NCBI RefSeq assembly: GCF_004798865.1
Contig: NW_025336598.1
Span: 36,920,769 to 36,984,768, forward strand
Direction: 5' to 3'
Length of the DNA stretch: 64,000 nt
Source of the DNA: Varanus komodoensis
Taxonomy: Eukaryota; Chordata; Lepidosauria; Squamata; Varanidae
This document shows, one piece after another, positions 36,692 through 48,958 of this stretch; the stretch's first letter is position 1; the number at the start of each line of letters is the position of its first letter. Under the pieces are notes generated by a model that ran no database searches, was not told the origin of the DNA, and worked only from the letters and a program-made list of their open reading frames with translations. The position numbers and the translations under genes were made by a program.

Positions 36692-36699
36692 CCTTAGGG
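36692..36699. repeat. Right 8-bp target duplication of the hAT block (CCTTAGGG)
   Basis: Identical to 35221-35228. By contrast, the inner flanks (CTCTAGGT after copy A, CCTTAACC before copy B) do not match the outer flanks exactly. Confidence 0.8.
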
Positions 36700-39600
36700 G
36701 CTATTTCATGGCTGCAGTGCTGGGACAGGCCATTTCTATTTTAAGAATTTCTCCAATCAAAATTCTCCCTGCTCCTGCCCACGAGATGCCAATAATCTCA
36801 CTGGGGAAAAGAAGAGACTTTACATTGGAATATTCAGGGGAGATTTTTATTGGGAATCCAGAAATGAGTTGTTCTGTTCCCCAGCTGTGTAGCCTAAATC
36901 CCTTCACATACCAACATCCACTACAACAGTTTTTAAGGACTGAAAAGGACATCTGGCAACCCAGTCATGGATTTCTTGTATCATGTCCAGTTTGATCCTC
37001 TGGCTTTGTGTGTACCTGTGCATTGCAAACAGTTATGACTCTAGAAATCAATGAAGCATATGGATCTACTTCAGTTAGTGACCTTGTGGCTCCAATCTGC
37101 CCAATAATCAACACTAACGATTTGTTTACACAGGAGCTGAATAGTAAAATCATTCAGATGTGCAGGCTCTTATTTAATTCTCAACTAATAGATGGCATGA
37201 AGGAAAGGAAGAATCATGAGCTATGATATCTCTGCAACAACAGTTGTTCACCTTTAATTTTTGCTTCATGAGGCCATTTCACTGGGAAGGTCATAATGAT
37301 GACTTCACCCCAACATCTAAGCTTTTGTAAAATAATGGCATGTCACTTCATGTTGCGACATGTATCACATTTTGCTATTTTTTGTTCTTACACACTTTCC
37401 AGGGGTAAAGATCTTTAGGGAATATCTCCCCTTAAGTTTATTTGCTTCTTGCGGTCAGCAAGCTGTCACGCAATTCCCAAAGACAACTCTGCCACTGTTA
37501 CAGCAAGTCACTCAAGGCTATTTGACTTTTGCAGTATGCGGAAGGGAGCATATAGTCTTACACATCCGCACGCACACACTTGCAAACTGCAGCACTAACC
37601 TATGCGGCTTGTCTGCCAAATTACTCTGCCCATAGAAAAATGTTCAGCATGTTGACCAATATATTCTTGGATTAATCAGACTGGTGGCATTGCGTTTAAC
37701 TAGATTAAACAAGCCTAGAGAACCAGGATGCTTCCCATCACCTGTTCATTTCTATTAGTTGTATCATTTCATGTCCGACAAACATACAGCTAGTTTTTTT
37801 AATGGTCTTCTATAATCACTTATTTTCCTGTTCCACTATTATGTATCCTATTACAAAGTGCTTTCTTTGTTTGGTCAACAACAAACTGCACTGGTAAAAT
37901 ATTACCAACAAAACTACCCTGTGTCTAGAATTTCAAGATTATTATAGTGCAGCAACGTCAAGCTGTTTAAACACTCATAATAATAATTTTTTAAAACCTG
38001 CTTTCTTGCTGAAACCTATGTAAACTTGTTTAGAAGAACAACATCCAGTCAGTCAAACAAAAGCAGTAAAAAGGGAAATTAATCATACAGTATTAGCAAT
38101 TTGACGATGTATGAAGGTGTGGGAACCTCTGTTAAAATAACCTGGGTGCAAGTTTAGCATTAATACAAAGGTTTTAAAATATTGAGATTCAGTTCTAAGG
38201 AAAAACTGACAATTGCCTTATAAAGAATGTTTTTTAAATGTTTTGGGAAAAGACCTGAGAATTCGTGAAGCAGCATTCAGTACTACTAGTATGTCATGCC
38301 AGTGGGACGGATCACCATTGCAACAAGAAGCTACAATTCCCAAAGCAACAGGAAATGAGCTGAAACGCTGATTTCTAGAAATGAACCAGTCAGCAATAGG
38401 GGAAGTAGGACTCCTCACAGAAGGGAGTCCTACTGACCTTTCCTATGCAGGAAACTAGCATTTCCACTCATTCCTACGGGGATGCAAGGGGCAGGGGCAG
38501 CACTGGATACTCTCCACCGTGCGCGCTCCTTAAGTAAGATACAAACCGATGGGCAGGTTGCTTTTTAATGTGACATTCGTATGATGCTTTTAAACAGTTT
38601 TGCAAATGACATCAACATAAAAAATGCTCGGTGTTTATGCCACGTTTCTGAATATCTATAAAATCTATATGAATGTTCTCATGTATTTAATCATATTTAC
38701 TTACAGGTTTCTATGATGCTTTTCAGGCACTGCTTCCAGAATGGCAGACATAGAATTTCATAAAACATTTTAAAAACACACATTAAAATGAAAAATATCC
38801 CTAAAAAACTTTTTTTTCTAAAGCACTGGACAACTTCCAAAAGCACCTTTACATGCTTCTAAAATATTATGAGAAGGAACTAACAAGCAGCTTCTACCTT
38901 AGGGATTTCTAACATAAGGTTAGAAATTGGTTTCCGTATGATACTGCACATGAAATATGATGTCACTGACCCATGTCACACTTTGGGAAAGTTTATACAA
39001 GAGAAGCATCCAGGTCTTAGGCTCTTCGATGTGTTAAGGATTCAGACCAGCACCATGAATTGGGCAAAAAGCACAGTGACAGGCAAAGTACTTGCTTCAT
39101 TCAGTAGCCCACTGGTCACCATTTGGCTAGTGGCACTGTGCGCCAATTAAATTTCCTATGGAGTCACTATGGATAGGCCCATGTCTAAAATGCACGTGGA
39201 TAGAAGTGATCAGGTCACAATCATTCAGCAAAGGGTACACCCAGCGTACAAGGTGAAGCTGGTAAAAGTTACTAAGGGACATAGTGGCCATCTGGGCTTT
39301 CAAACTCTCATTCAAGGACAACATATTCCTGCCTACAAATGACTTTTCCCCTTTGTGTTGGATCATTAAGGTTCTCCTTGCTATCTTTCCATCTAGTTAT
39401 CCTAAACTTACATATCCTAAAAAGCAAGGGCACAAGAGAGAGAAGAATGAAACTCTGGAGCTTTAGTGTAAATATATTTGATTTAAAGTTATATTAAACT
39501 TTTCTCATCTAGATTCTTTTCATTCTGTTTTTTGACAGGCTGAATCCTCATGACTGCCATTGTTTTCTGCAGGTGAGATGCCTTGGGAACAGAGTTTCAT

Positions 39601-40721
39601 AAGCATGAAGTGTCTGCATCACCTTTCAAAAAGTGGAAACCAAGTTTTTGAATGGTGGCCCAGAAGGTAAACACGTTCCACCTAAGCCTCACTTTTAAAG
39701 GGATTCATTGAGTAATGAGGAGAGTATAAACCAGAATAAGAGAAAGTGATCACATAGCTAATTTCAAGTGGCCAAGAAAAGGTACAGCAGTAATCATATG
39801 CTTTCTGGTTTGCAGTCTTTGACTGGAGTTTTTTTTTACATAAGAGTTAGGACAAGGTCTTCATTGAAGCATGCATTTAACACATGGTACTTACCCCTGA
39901 GCTGGACTGCTGATGTTTGTAAAGCTAAACCATGTATCTACAGTTAGCATATATAAACTAAAAGTCAATTTGTTCTTGCATTCGCATTGAACCATCCATG
40001 TCATCGACAGAACTGAGAAGAGGCTAAATAATACGGCTGGCTCACACCACTCCACAGACATCAATTCAGCATGGATGGTCACCCAGTGGCAAAACCTCTT
40101 AGCATACACCCGCTCACAGCTTGATCTTCTGTACCACCGCGCAGCACCAGCAGTACATAAAACAGTGCGCCAGAGCCCCAGGAGAAGCAGTGTGCCACTC
40201 CGTGCGGCAATGCTGTACGTGGGCTTCCCAGTGTTCTTGCACTAGTCTTGCGCTCATGCTGTAAGGAAACTAGGCTGCCTTCTCCTGTCGCAGAACTGTA
40301 TCTATTCTCCTGGCATCGGTATAGTGAGCAAGATGCCATTTTAGCTGTTCAGAACAACACAGTCCTATACTTCGGTTAGGACTAGTCCATTACCGTAGCT
40401 TCTAGGAACTAAAATATTTCATATCTTTAAACAGAGTACAAAACAATTATACTTTCTATTTCATGTACAGCTTTGGGAATAAGGAGGATTAAACAAAAAA
40501 AGGAGTTGAAATACATCACAGAAGACAATCAAATTTGGCTTTTTACCCCAGCTACATGGCAGTAAGTAAGTGCAACCACTAAACTGCTATTTCTATCTCT
40601 ATGTCGAGAACTCAAGCAGGGGAAAGGGAAAATGAGTGAGCAATAGAGTAAGAGAAAGAACAAGAAAGGAAGGAGCATTATTAGATGATTCCATTCTTTC
40701 ATACCAACCTCTGTACAGCTG
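36700..40721 (-). other. GALNT13 intron or region downstream of the proximal last exon
   Basis: No nameable repeat or exon. Part of this may be the 3' UTR of the transcript that ends in the proximal exon. I could not fix a polyadenylation signal. Confidence 0.35.
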
Positions 40722-40907
40722 TTAAAGAAAATAATCAGTGGGACTGTAAAAAATGTTCCTAAAAACTTCCAGCCGTGTGTAGTTTCTCAGAAGCCACCTT
40801 TGAAAGCGGCTGCCGCTGCAAGTCTCCACTGTGGGACCACGGGTGCCATCCTCTATGCTGCTTATGGTCAGACACGACTGGGTAATGATATGAAGAAATG
40901 TGTGCTT
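40722..40907 (-). CDS. GALNT13: GALNT13 alternative (proximal) last coding exon
   Basis: A second version of the final lectin repeat, 61 residues and a TAA stop. The acceptor is CCGTTGCACAG with a pyrimidine-rich run before it, and the exon starts in phase 0 with AAG CAC ACA, so it can join exon 51461-51327 exactly as the distal exon does. It keeps the repeat framework (HIITQSCL, then CSGSRFQRWLLRN) that matches the distal exon's [13 protein letters not shown]. However, the CLD motif reads CLT. It then runs on for about 20 residues (NYTRLEVFRNIF to TDYFL) that the distal form lacks. A GALNT13 isoform with a different C-terminus has been described, as far as I recall. The exon looks intact, so a pseudo-exon is unlikely. 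Confidence 0.85.
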   Translation of the reverse strand, partial: KHTFLHIITQSCLTISSIEDGTRGPTVETCSGSRFQRWLLRNYTRLEVFRNIFYSPTDYFL

Positions 40908-43680
40908 CTGTGCAACGGAAACAAGGTACAACAAACAGAAATCACAAACAAAGAGAAGGGACTTTGGGAATGAAAGGGTGGACAAACTAGAGTATATCAT
41001 ATTCTCAAGCACAGCTGTAACATTTAATCTTCAAGCATGTCTAGTAATGACATAACTTGCATGAAATTATAAGAAATGGACAGAATTAATGAATTCAAGA
41101 AGTTCACTTTTAAATCCAGGCACAATGGGTGTGATCTGGGGAACTATAAGCAAATTTCCACTCATGCAAGAGGGTTTTCCTGACTTCCTGTAGTGCAGAC
41201 CTTTTGTTATGGCCTGGAATATGTGGCAGTTTGGAAAACTGATCCCCTTACCTTGTGCAAGCAAAAATGCCTGCCACCCAAGCAAAGGATCTCTGGATAC
41301 CTACCACAGTTACAAAAAACAGCTCCTAAAACAACATGTTTCAGAGTTGTTCCCCAAGAACAAGACTAATTGGACTACCATTCATTAGTTACATTAGCTG
41401 CAAGTCACATGATCTATGTTTCCATTGTCAAATTTGGTTAATCAAGAAGAATACCTGTCATACAAATATCTACCTCATCTCACTGATAGTCTTCCTGGTG
41501 ACCGCATTTGAAGTAAACCATTTATTTTAAACTAGTTGAACATCCATTTATATGTTCCAGAAAAGGAGCAACCTAGGATTTTGGTACCACATTGTCTAAA
41601 ACTACAGGCGAGGATCACAATTTTTGTTGTCATGCTTCGCTTTTGAGAAAAAAAAGGTTATTTCTATTAAAAAAACCTCTTCCCTGTAAAAACCTCCTAT
41701 AGCTAGAAAACTAGGACACCATGGAAACTATTTTTCTTGTTTGGTTTTTTATAGGTAAGGAGCACACAAAATGCGCTGTGCAGCAAACCGTTTTTGCAGT
41801 CTTCACCTGCTCTACCTGTGTGATGGTGACGCTGCGGACAGGGAGCCGGCGTCCCCTGCTTGTTTCTCGACTTTGGTGGCAACTGTGAGGGAGCATGACA
41901 TGTTTCTCAGGCAGTAATTTGCACTCCCTGAAAAACTTCTCATTTTGGCATTATTTTTGCCCTCTGAAGAGGTCATTGTTCAGGGCTGAATTAGCCCACC
42001 ACTGGTAAATGCACTTGGGAGATTCTCTAACATATATAATTGATACAATGCAACTGAAAACAGGCAAGAAATCCTTTCTTTTGATCCAGGGATCAATCTA
42101 GATTCAGTAGTAAGACTCACATGCTTACATGAACTTCCTCTTTTATTTGAACGGAGAAGGAAATCCATCTAGTTAAAGGAATGCATGCACAGCTCTGCTT
42201 GCTGAATGGATCAGCCAGCAGAAGCTATTAACAAACATTTCAGAAGGCAGGCGTTCTGAAAGGCAACATCCAGATCCAATAAACTCAATTGGCCTGCCAA
42301 AGCCAGTATAACGAAAGTAAAGCAACACCTGCCCAATTTCAATAGGGCCGTTCAATTGTGAACATAGGATTTGCATGTGGGAGTTCATATAAGAAACATG
42401 GAACAGAAATGCAACTATTCCATAAATCTAGAAAGGAACATTTATACCTTGCATTTGTGTTAGTGAGAAAAATAATAGAGGAATCCAAAACAGCTTATCC
42501 ACAGTTCACTGAACAGATATGCAGTTTAATGAACACTGCTTATTATGAATAATCAAAACTATATATTATGTTTGTTCTGACATTACCTTCTGCTTAGTCA
42601 TTTTACTGTTTTTAAAGGAAAGCTAAATGGAAAAAGTAAGCAACTATTTCCCCATAAGCTTCATAAATAGCATTCCAATACACTACAGCTGCATTCAAGT
42701 AACACATTAACATTTTAAAAAATGAAACACAATTGCTTAGTGGTTTTTGACTAGTAAGTCACTGCAGCATACCATTCTATGTATTTAGAGTGTACTCGCA
42801 TGGAGAAAAATGAGACAATTCAAGAATGAATGTCCTTATAATGTCACTTTGGGTAAGCAGCTGCAGCATCAGTTTTCAGTTTAGTTTCATTATGTATCTG
42901 AGCTGTATGTTCAAATCCCCTCCTTTTTAACTCACAAAAAAGAAATGCTATATGAATAAATTAATGGGAAAGTTTAATAATTTTGCATATTTAAATATTT
43001 CATAAACATATGTTCAGAAGATTCAACAGACAATTATAAATGAAGTAAAATGCTTCTGCAAGATATCAAATCAAAAAGGAATACAATCAAACACTCAGTC
43101 TCCATTAAAGTGTACTGAATTCAGTGAAGCTAAGCTCTTCTCAAATCCATGCAAAATGCTCTTGTTCTATTAGCCTTTTACTTAATCCTGCCAATTTGGA
43201 AGAAAACAATGGACCCCATGAAATTGTTAATCTTGCAGTTTGCAAACAGAAGGAGTGTTGCAGAAAGTAAACAGCCTGATTTATCCAGCCCTCTTCTGCT
43301 TGGCTACCATAGCTTTAAAACTCATACAATAGAGTGTTGTCAGATATCTGAATAATCTACACCATTAAATGGAAACAGCTAGTGCTAGCCACTGCATGTG
43401 TGCCAAGAATTATTGCACTATCCTGTCAAATAGTAAAAACTCTCTTTCCTTGCTGCTCAAAATAGCAAGACATGTGTTGGCAGTACATTTCTGAAAATAT
43501 CGTTTCTTTTATTAGGTTTAAAAATGCACTATAAAACCTCACATGCAAGCTCCTTCACTTACATTTTAAACAGTTCTCCCATTTGCCAGGGACTCTCTTG
43601 CCCAAATTCCCCACATCTCAGAACTGCACAGTAGGCTAAGCAAAGCTGAAAATTCTGCCTAGTTCCAGGTAGCTTAGAAG
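40908..43680 (-). other. GALNT13 intron sequence, nothing recognised
   Basis: No exon-like segment or nameable repeat between the proximal last exon and the first Sauria SINE. Confidence 0.45.
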
Positions 43681-43694
43681 TGCTTTAGTTAGTT
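43681..43694. repeat. Left target duplication of Sauria SINE 1
   Basis: TGCTTTAGTTAGTT, repeated exactly at 44043-44056. Confidence 0.85.
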
Positions 43695-44042
43695 TTAAAA
43701 GTTAAAGGTTTCCCCTTGACATCAAAGTCCAGTCATGCCTGACTCTAGGGGGAAGTGCTCATCTCCGTTTCCTGGTCGAGGGAGCCAGCGTTTGTCCACA
43801 GACAGTCTTCGTGATCATGTGGCCACATGACTAAACACCGAGGTGCACGGAACGCTGTTACCTGCCCACCGAAGTGGTGCCTTTTTATCTACTGGCATTT
43901 GCACGCTTTCGAACTGCAAGGTTGGCAGGAGCTGGGATGGAGCAACAGGGACTCACCCCGTTGTGCAGATTCGAACTGGTGACCTTTTGATCAGCCAGCC
44001 CAGCAGTACAGCAGTTTAAACCACTGCACCACCTGCATCCCT
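43695..44042 (-). mobile_element. Sauria-type SINE, copy 1
   Basis: Read on the minus strand it starts with a tRNA-like head (GGTGCAGTGGTTTAAACTGC) and a B-box-like AGTTCGAATCTGCAC. The body includes TTCGAAAGCGTGCAAATGCC, AACAGCGTTCCGTGCACC, TTTAGTCATGTGGCCACATG and GAGATGAGCAC. The 3' tail reads GTCAGGCATGACTGGAC and AAGGGGAAACCTTTAAC. I know this layout as the Sauria SINE of squamates, whose tail resembles Bov-B LINEs. Perfect 14-bp target duplications flank it. Confidence 0.85.
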
Positions 44043-44056
44043 TGCTTTAGTTAGTT
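44043..44056. repeat. Right target duplication of Sauria SINE 1
   Basis: Pairs with 43681-43694. Confidence 0.85.
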
Positions 44057-44966
44057 GGTTCAATTTCCATACTACCTAATAGTCAAAGCTCTCTGGCCAG
44101 TTCTCTGGCATCAGCATCCTGATGCCGTAATGGGTCAAGTCAGAGCACAGTAAATTGATCAGTTCCTTTCTCTGGAATTCTTGTCCCAGTGTACTATGTT
44201 TAGCAAAGGATGTATTCAGCAAGATCAATGGAAGTGTTGTCTCTCATCTCTGCAAGGGCAGGAAAGAGCCATATTTGAAATTTCCTTAGCTAGTCTAATT
44301 ACACATTCCAGGATGCCATAACACCATACAGTTGAAATCTGAAATCTGAAAAAAAAAATATGCAGGCCATATTCAAGGAAAGGACATTCTGCTCCTTTCG
44401 AGCAGCAAATATGCTTCCCTCCCTTTTTTGGGACTCTACAAACTAAATGCACTACAACAAATTATGTCCATCTACTGACACTGTCCAATGCATAACAAGA
44501 AATTTAGGGTCTATCATAAAACGCAGGTTACTGGAAGTGACTAAACAAGGGTCACATGCATCACCACAGAAATAAACAGGATCCTATACTAGTCTAGAAT
44601 CAATCATGGGGATTACCAGTTTTTAATGCACTTACCTCAAAGCTGTATTCCCATTTACCTATATACTGACAGAAGCAATGAGATGTGGCAGTCAAATTAT
44701 AACTCTGAGAAATGTAGTGAGCGGTTAAGTTTGTTTCATTTGTACATCATCGCCACCTCCCCCCCTCCTCATTTCACCCAATAGCCAAAGTTCTCTAGGC
44801 AGTTTACCATAGCTCATAAACTATACAATAAAGCATTGTTTTCCCCAAAATATAAAATTTAATAACAAATTAAAGACAGCTCAAACAACATATAGAGAGT
44901 AGACCTGTAAAACACTAGGGATGGGTAGTCCTCTCAAAACCTTCAGTATTCTTGTATGTCCTGAAA
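44057..44966 (-). other. GALNT13 intron sequence, nothing recognised
   Basis: No gene. The rightmost part may belong to the 3' end of the old L2 element that continues at 45313. Confidence 0.4.
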
Positions 44967-44982
44967 TGCCTCAGCATAAAGG
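44967..44982. repeat. Left target duplication of Sauria SINE 2
   Basis: TGCCTCAGCATAAAGG, repeated exactly at 45313-45328. Confidence 0.9.
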
Positions 44983-45312
44983 TAAAGGTTTCCCCTTGAT
45001 GTTAAGTCCAGTCATGTCTGACTCTAGGGGGTGGTGCTCATCTCCGTTTCCTAGCCGAGGGAGCCAGCGTTTGTCCACAGAAAGTCTCCGTGGTCATGTG
45101 GCCACATGACTAAACACCGAGGTGCACGGAACGCTGTTACCTTCCCACAGAAGTGGTGCCTTTTTATCTACTTGCATTTGCATGTTTTCGAACTGCAAGG
45201 TCGGCAGGAGCTGGTATGGAGCAATGCGAACTCACCCCATTGTGCAGATTCGAACTGGCGACCTTTCAATCAACCAGCACAGCAACACAGCGGTTTAAAC
45301 CACTGCGCCACC
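44983..45312 (-). mobile_element. Sauria-type SINE, copy 2, nested in an L2
   Basis: Same family and orientation as copy 1, with the tRNA-like head GTGGCGCAGTGGTTTAAACC... (reverse complement), the GTTCGAATC box, TTCGGTGTTTAGTCATG-type body parts and a GTCAGACATGACTGGAC 3' region. The 16-bp target duplications are perfect. The flanking DNA reads as an old L2 LINE on both sides or at least on the right, so the SINE came later. Confidence 0.88.
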
Positions 45313-46165
45313 TGCCTCAGCATAAAGGGCACCTTAATCTGGCGCTGAACAAATGACAAGGTTGGCACCAGGTGGGACTCAGGCAGGTCTTATTCCACAG
45401 TTGGGAGGCTACCAATGAGAAGGTTTCCCCATGTTGTTGCCCTCTGATTCTCCCTCTGAGCTGGCACTCAGAGAAAGGCCCCAGATGTTGACTGTAGCAT
45501 CAAGGTAGATTGCAGTTGAAATACTGTAAAGTACTGCAGTTATAAGGTATGCAAGGCTTTATGAATTAAAATCAGCACCTTGAATTAGGCTTAGAAGGCT
45601 ATAGGCATCCAAGACAAACAGATCAAAACCAGTCTTGTATGTTCAGATTGATGTGTCCCAATTATTAGTCTGGCTAGCACATTTTGCACAAGCTGCAGCT
45701 TCTGAACAGTCTTCAAGGGCAGTCCATGTGAAGATCATTTCAGTAATCTGGAGATCACCAGACCATAGATTAGTGAAACCAGGCTATCCTTGCCCAGATA
45801 ACTGGGCCCACAGCTGGAATTTGCAAAGGCACTCCATGCCACTAAGACCACCTGAGTATCAAACAACAAAAATGGTTCAAGGAAAATCCCAAAATTATGT
45901 ATCTGCTCATTCAAGGGAAGTGTAACCCCATCCAGAACAGGTTGAACACCCTCCATCTGGCCCAGAGGAATTACTCACTAGAATCATCTAAGCCATGTCT
46001 GGATCCTACCTCAGTTTGTTAGTCCTCGTCCTAGCTACTGACTCAAGCCAGGCACTGTTTTAGTACAACCGTAGCCTAATCTGATGGAAATGAAAAGACA
46101 AAGTAGCACTGCATGTCATCCACACACTAAGCGGTAGTTGCTTGATCGTGATTTCTAAGATCAAC
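45313..46165 (-). mobile_element. Old L2-clade LINE, reverse-transcriptase part, split by a SINE
   Basis: The minus strand encodes a decayed L2 ORF2. PVLDGVTLPLNEQI (about 45930-45890), LGKDSLVSL and GLVISRL (about 45790-45740), then KTVQKLQLVQN (about 45700) line up in the same order as PV-DGVALPLRD, YLENDCLTT, ALVTSRLDFCN and KTVQILQLVQN in the copy at 54899-55624. Upstream (about 46100) a degraded YADDTQLYLSF-type segment reads DDMQCYFVFSF. In-frame stops are numerous, so this is an old copy. Confidence 0.75.
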
Positions 46166-47889
46166 CAATAACATTCATTTGAGTTACCATCTACTCTCCA
46201 GTTGGCTAAAATATAAAAAGGGCCACTTGACTGCATTGAACACTACCCTAGAGACATTGAGCTTTCAAAAACTGAAAGCTCGAGGTCTCGATGCCCTTAA
46301 AGTTAGATCACTGGTACTAAAATGGTATTTAAATTTAGCTGCATCATCTCAGTATTTTAGCAATTTGTGTTAGTTAGTAAACAAATAACCTAACAAAATA
46401 ATAGATATTAAGAGATCCTACCATTATGGAAATTAGCTGAGATTTTTTAAAAAAAACTTATATCTATTTATAATGTATTAAATTACTAATAAAACACTGT
46501 ATTTTAAACATAGTTTTAATATAAACTACCCATCCATATAACTAATAAAAGGTGTACAGAACTGCACAAAACAAACACAAAGAAGAAAAGAAACCCCCAC
46601 CAATGCACCAAGCCTCATGCCTGGCAAAAATTCAGTTTTCCTTTAAAATCCATAGAAAACAGAACAAAAAAATCTTAAACCTGGGACAGTTATGGCTAAG
46701 GCAAATAAATAGATAACAACACCATTTTAAAAAGTATACATTTTAAGGCAGGCCATGTATTTTTGAAATCTTATTAAATGTTTTCATGAAATAACAACTC
46801 ATTTATTAACATGGGTTGATAATAAAGAGCCAAATCTAATAAAATATTACAAAGAAAAGTAATGTTGAGCAGCCTTCAGAGAGATCCTTTTTCCTTTTTC
46901 CTGGCTCCATCTAATGGCTAATCTGGATTTTACAAGACATTTGTACGTTCTCTAGGCTTTCACAACGTATCATCAAGAAATCTATGACTAAATGTGTTCA
47001 ATTATATAGAATGTCAGCTTACTTTTGATAGACTATTCTAATTGTTCCTAAACACAGTTTCAGCTGAATACAAGCATTAAAATATAACAAAATGAATTTT
47101 TAAAAACACTTTTATGGATGGAATGCTTGAGCTTTAGTTCTATTAGTCATTTCTTAATTGAAAGATTTGTTCACATTTCCCTATCATAAAAAACAGTTCT
47201 AAAAAGAGTCACAGTTTCTAGATGGTGCACATGGTATCCATTTCTTTGCTCAAAAAGAAAAATCTCTTTTGCTTCTACCCTCTCCATTATTTGTTCTAGT
47301 AAGCACCCTTGCTATTTTTTAAAAAATACACTTTCCAATTAACATATAGCCTACCCTTCCGCACAATTCCATATAGTGCAAGACTCTTAAATCTAAGTTC
47401 AAGTGCAGATGTTTTGACTTTCAGGATCCTTACAGAAGGGCCTGACGAAACTGCAATGGATTCCTGTCAGCCATGCAACACTGGAAAAAAGGGGCTCATG
47501 GACAATTGTCGTGTCTCATCATTATTTTTTTTTCAATATTGCAAGAAAGGTGCGATTCTTATGATATCACTTGCTGCTTTCACCCTCTCTGCATGAGAAG
47601 ACCAACAGTGTCAGTCATTATTCACATTAGCCAGCCTGGAACAGTGGCAGATAAAGTGGCCTGCATTTGATGGAACTATGTATAAATGTACCTGTTTCTG
47701 GAAGATGATTGTTGGAGAGCATATCAAAACAAACATGAGCACGAGAACTAAGCAGCTATTGAAACAACTCTGGGTTATGCTGTGTGAAAGCAATAATGTA
47801 ATATTATTGCAGAAGCAATAATAATTATTTTTAAATCCCAAGCTATGATTATCTCCTGCAGCACTGTTAAATTCTTTATTACAAATGAA
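46166..47889 (-). other. GALNT13 intron sequence, AT-rich, nothing recognised
   Basis: AT-rich non-coding DNA with no nameable repeat or exon. The stretch at 46166-46320 could be further L2 remnants. Confidence 0.4.
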
Positions 47890-48907
47890 AACAATATAGC
47901 TCAGCTACAGCTCTGCTCAAAGAAGCCCCTGCTCCAAAACTCAGTGACCAGGTATGGAGGGTATTAATCAGAGAAGCAGGTAGAAGGCCCATAGTAACTC
48001 GAAAGGACCTGAAAAGATCCAGAGCTGAGATGGGATAAACCATCAATTGGACAAGGATCACCTGGATGCTCCACAAAACTGGGTCTTATGAAGGTGTGGT
48101 AAGAAGAAAGTCATTGCTAAATTAAATCCGTATTAAAGCCTGATTTTGCCTTTGCAAAAAGTCATGTGGGAGGCAAAGGAAACATACTGCAAAAGGTTCT
48201 CTGGTTTGCTAAGGCCATGATGGAACCTTTTGCCCTTGCTGCAAAGCGCTTTGTGTGGTGTAAAGCCAACAGCACTCAATGCCCTGAGATCGTCATCTCC
48301 ATAGTGAAGCAATTTGATGGCAGCACCTTGTTGTAGGGATGCTGTTCCTTATCAGGAAATTGGAAGTTGACCAGGACTGACAGCAAGAAGGTTAAAACCA
48401 AATGCAGTGCAATTCTAAAGGAAATCCTGCAAGGGACCTGGGACTGGGACAGGACAATGACTCAAAACATACAGGCAAATAATGCTGGAGTGGTTTCAAA
48501 ATAACCACTACCTGTAAGCGCTACCTGAAGGAGTGCTTACATCCATATACGCCCGCCCGCCCGCCCCCTGAGATCTGCGGGAGAGGCCCTTCTCCGGGAA
48601 CCCTCCATGAAGGAAATTAGGAGGGTAGGTACTCGGAGGAGGGCTTTCTCTGCGGTGGCACCCAATCTATGGAATGCGCTCCCCAGAGAGGTCCGCCTGG
48701 CGCTGAAAAACAAATAACGACGGCGCCAGGCGAAGACCTTTTTATTCAAACATCATTTTAATTGCTAATATTATTTCCTTATTTTATTCTGTGGCCAGGG
48801 TGACTTATTTTAGATTGTAAATTCGTTTTATATTTTTAATGTATTATATTTTAATGTTTTGTGAGCCGCCCCGAGGCTTCGGCGAATGGGGAGGCATAGA
48901 AATTTTC

Positions 48908-48958
<51 letters not shown>

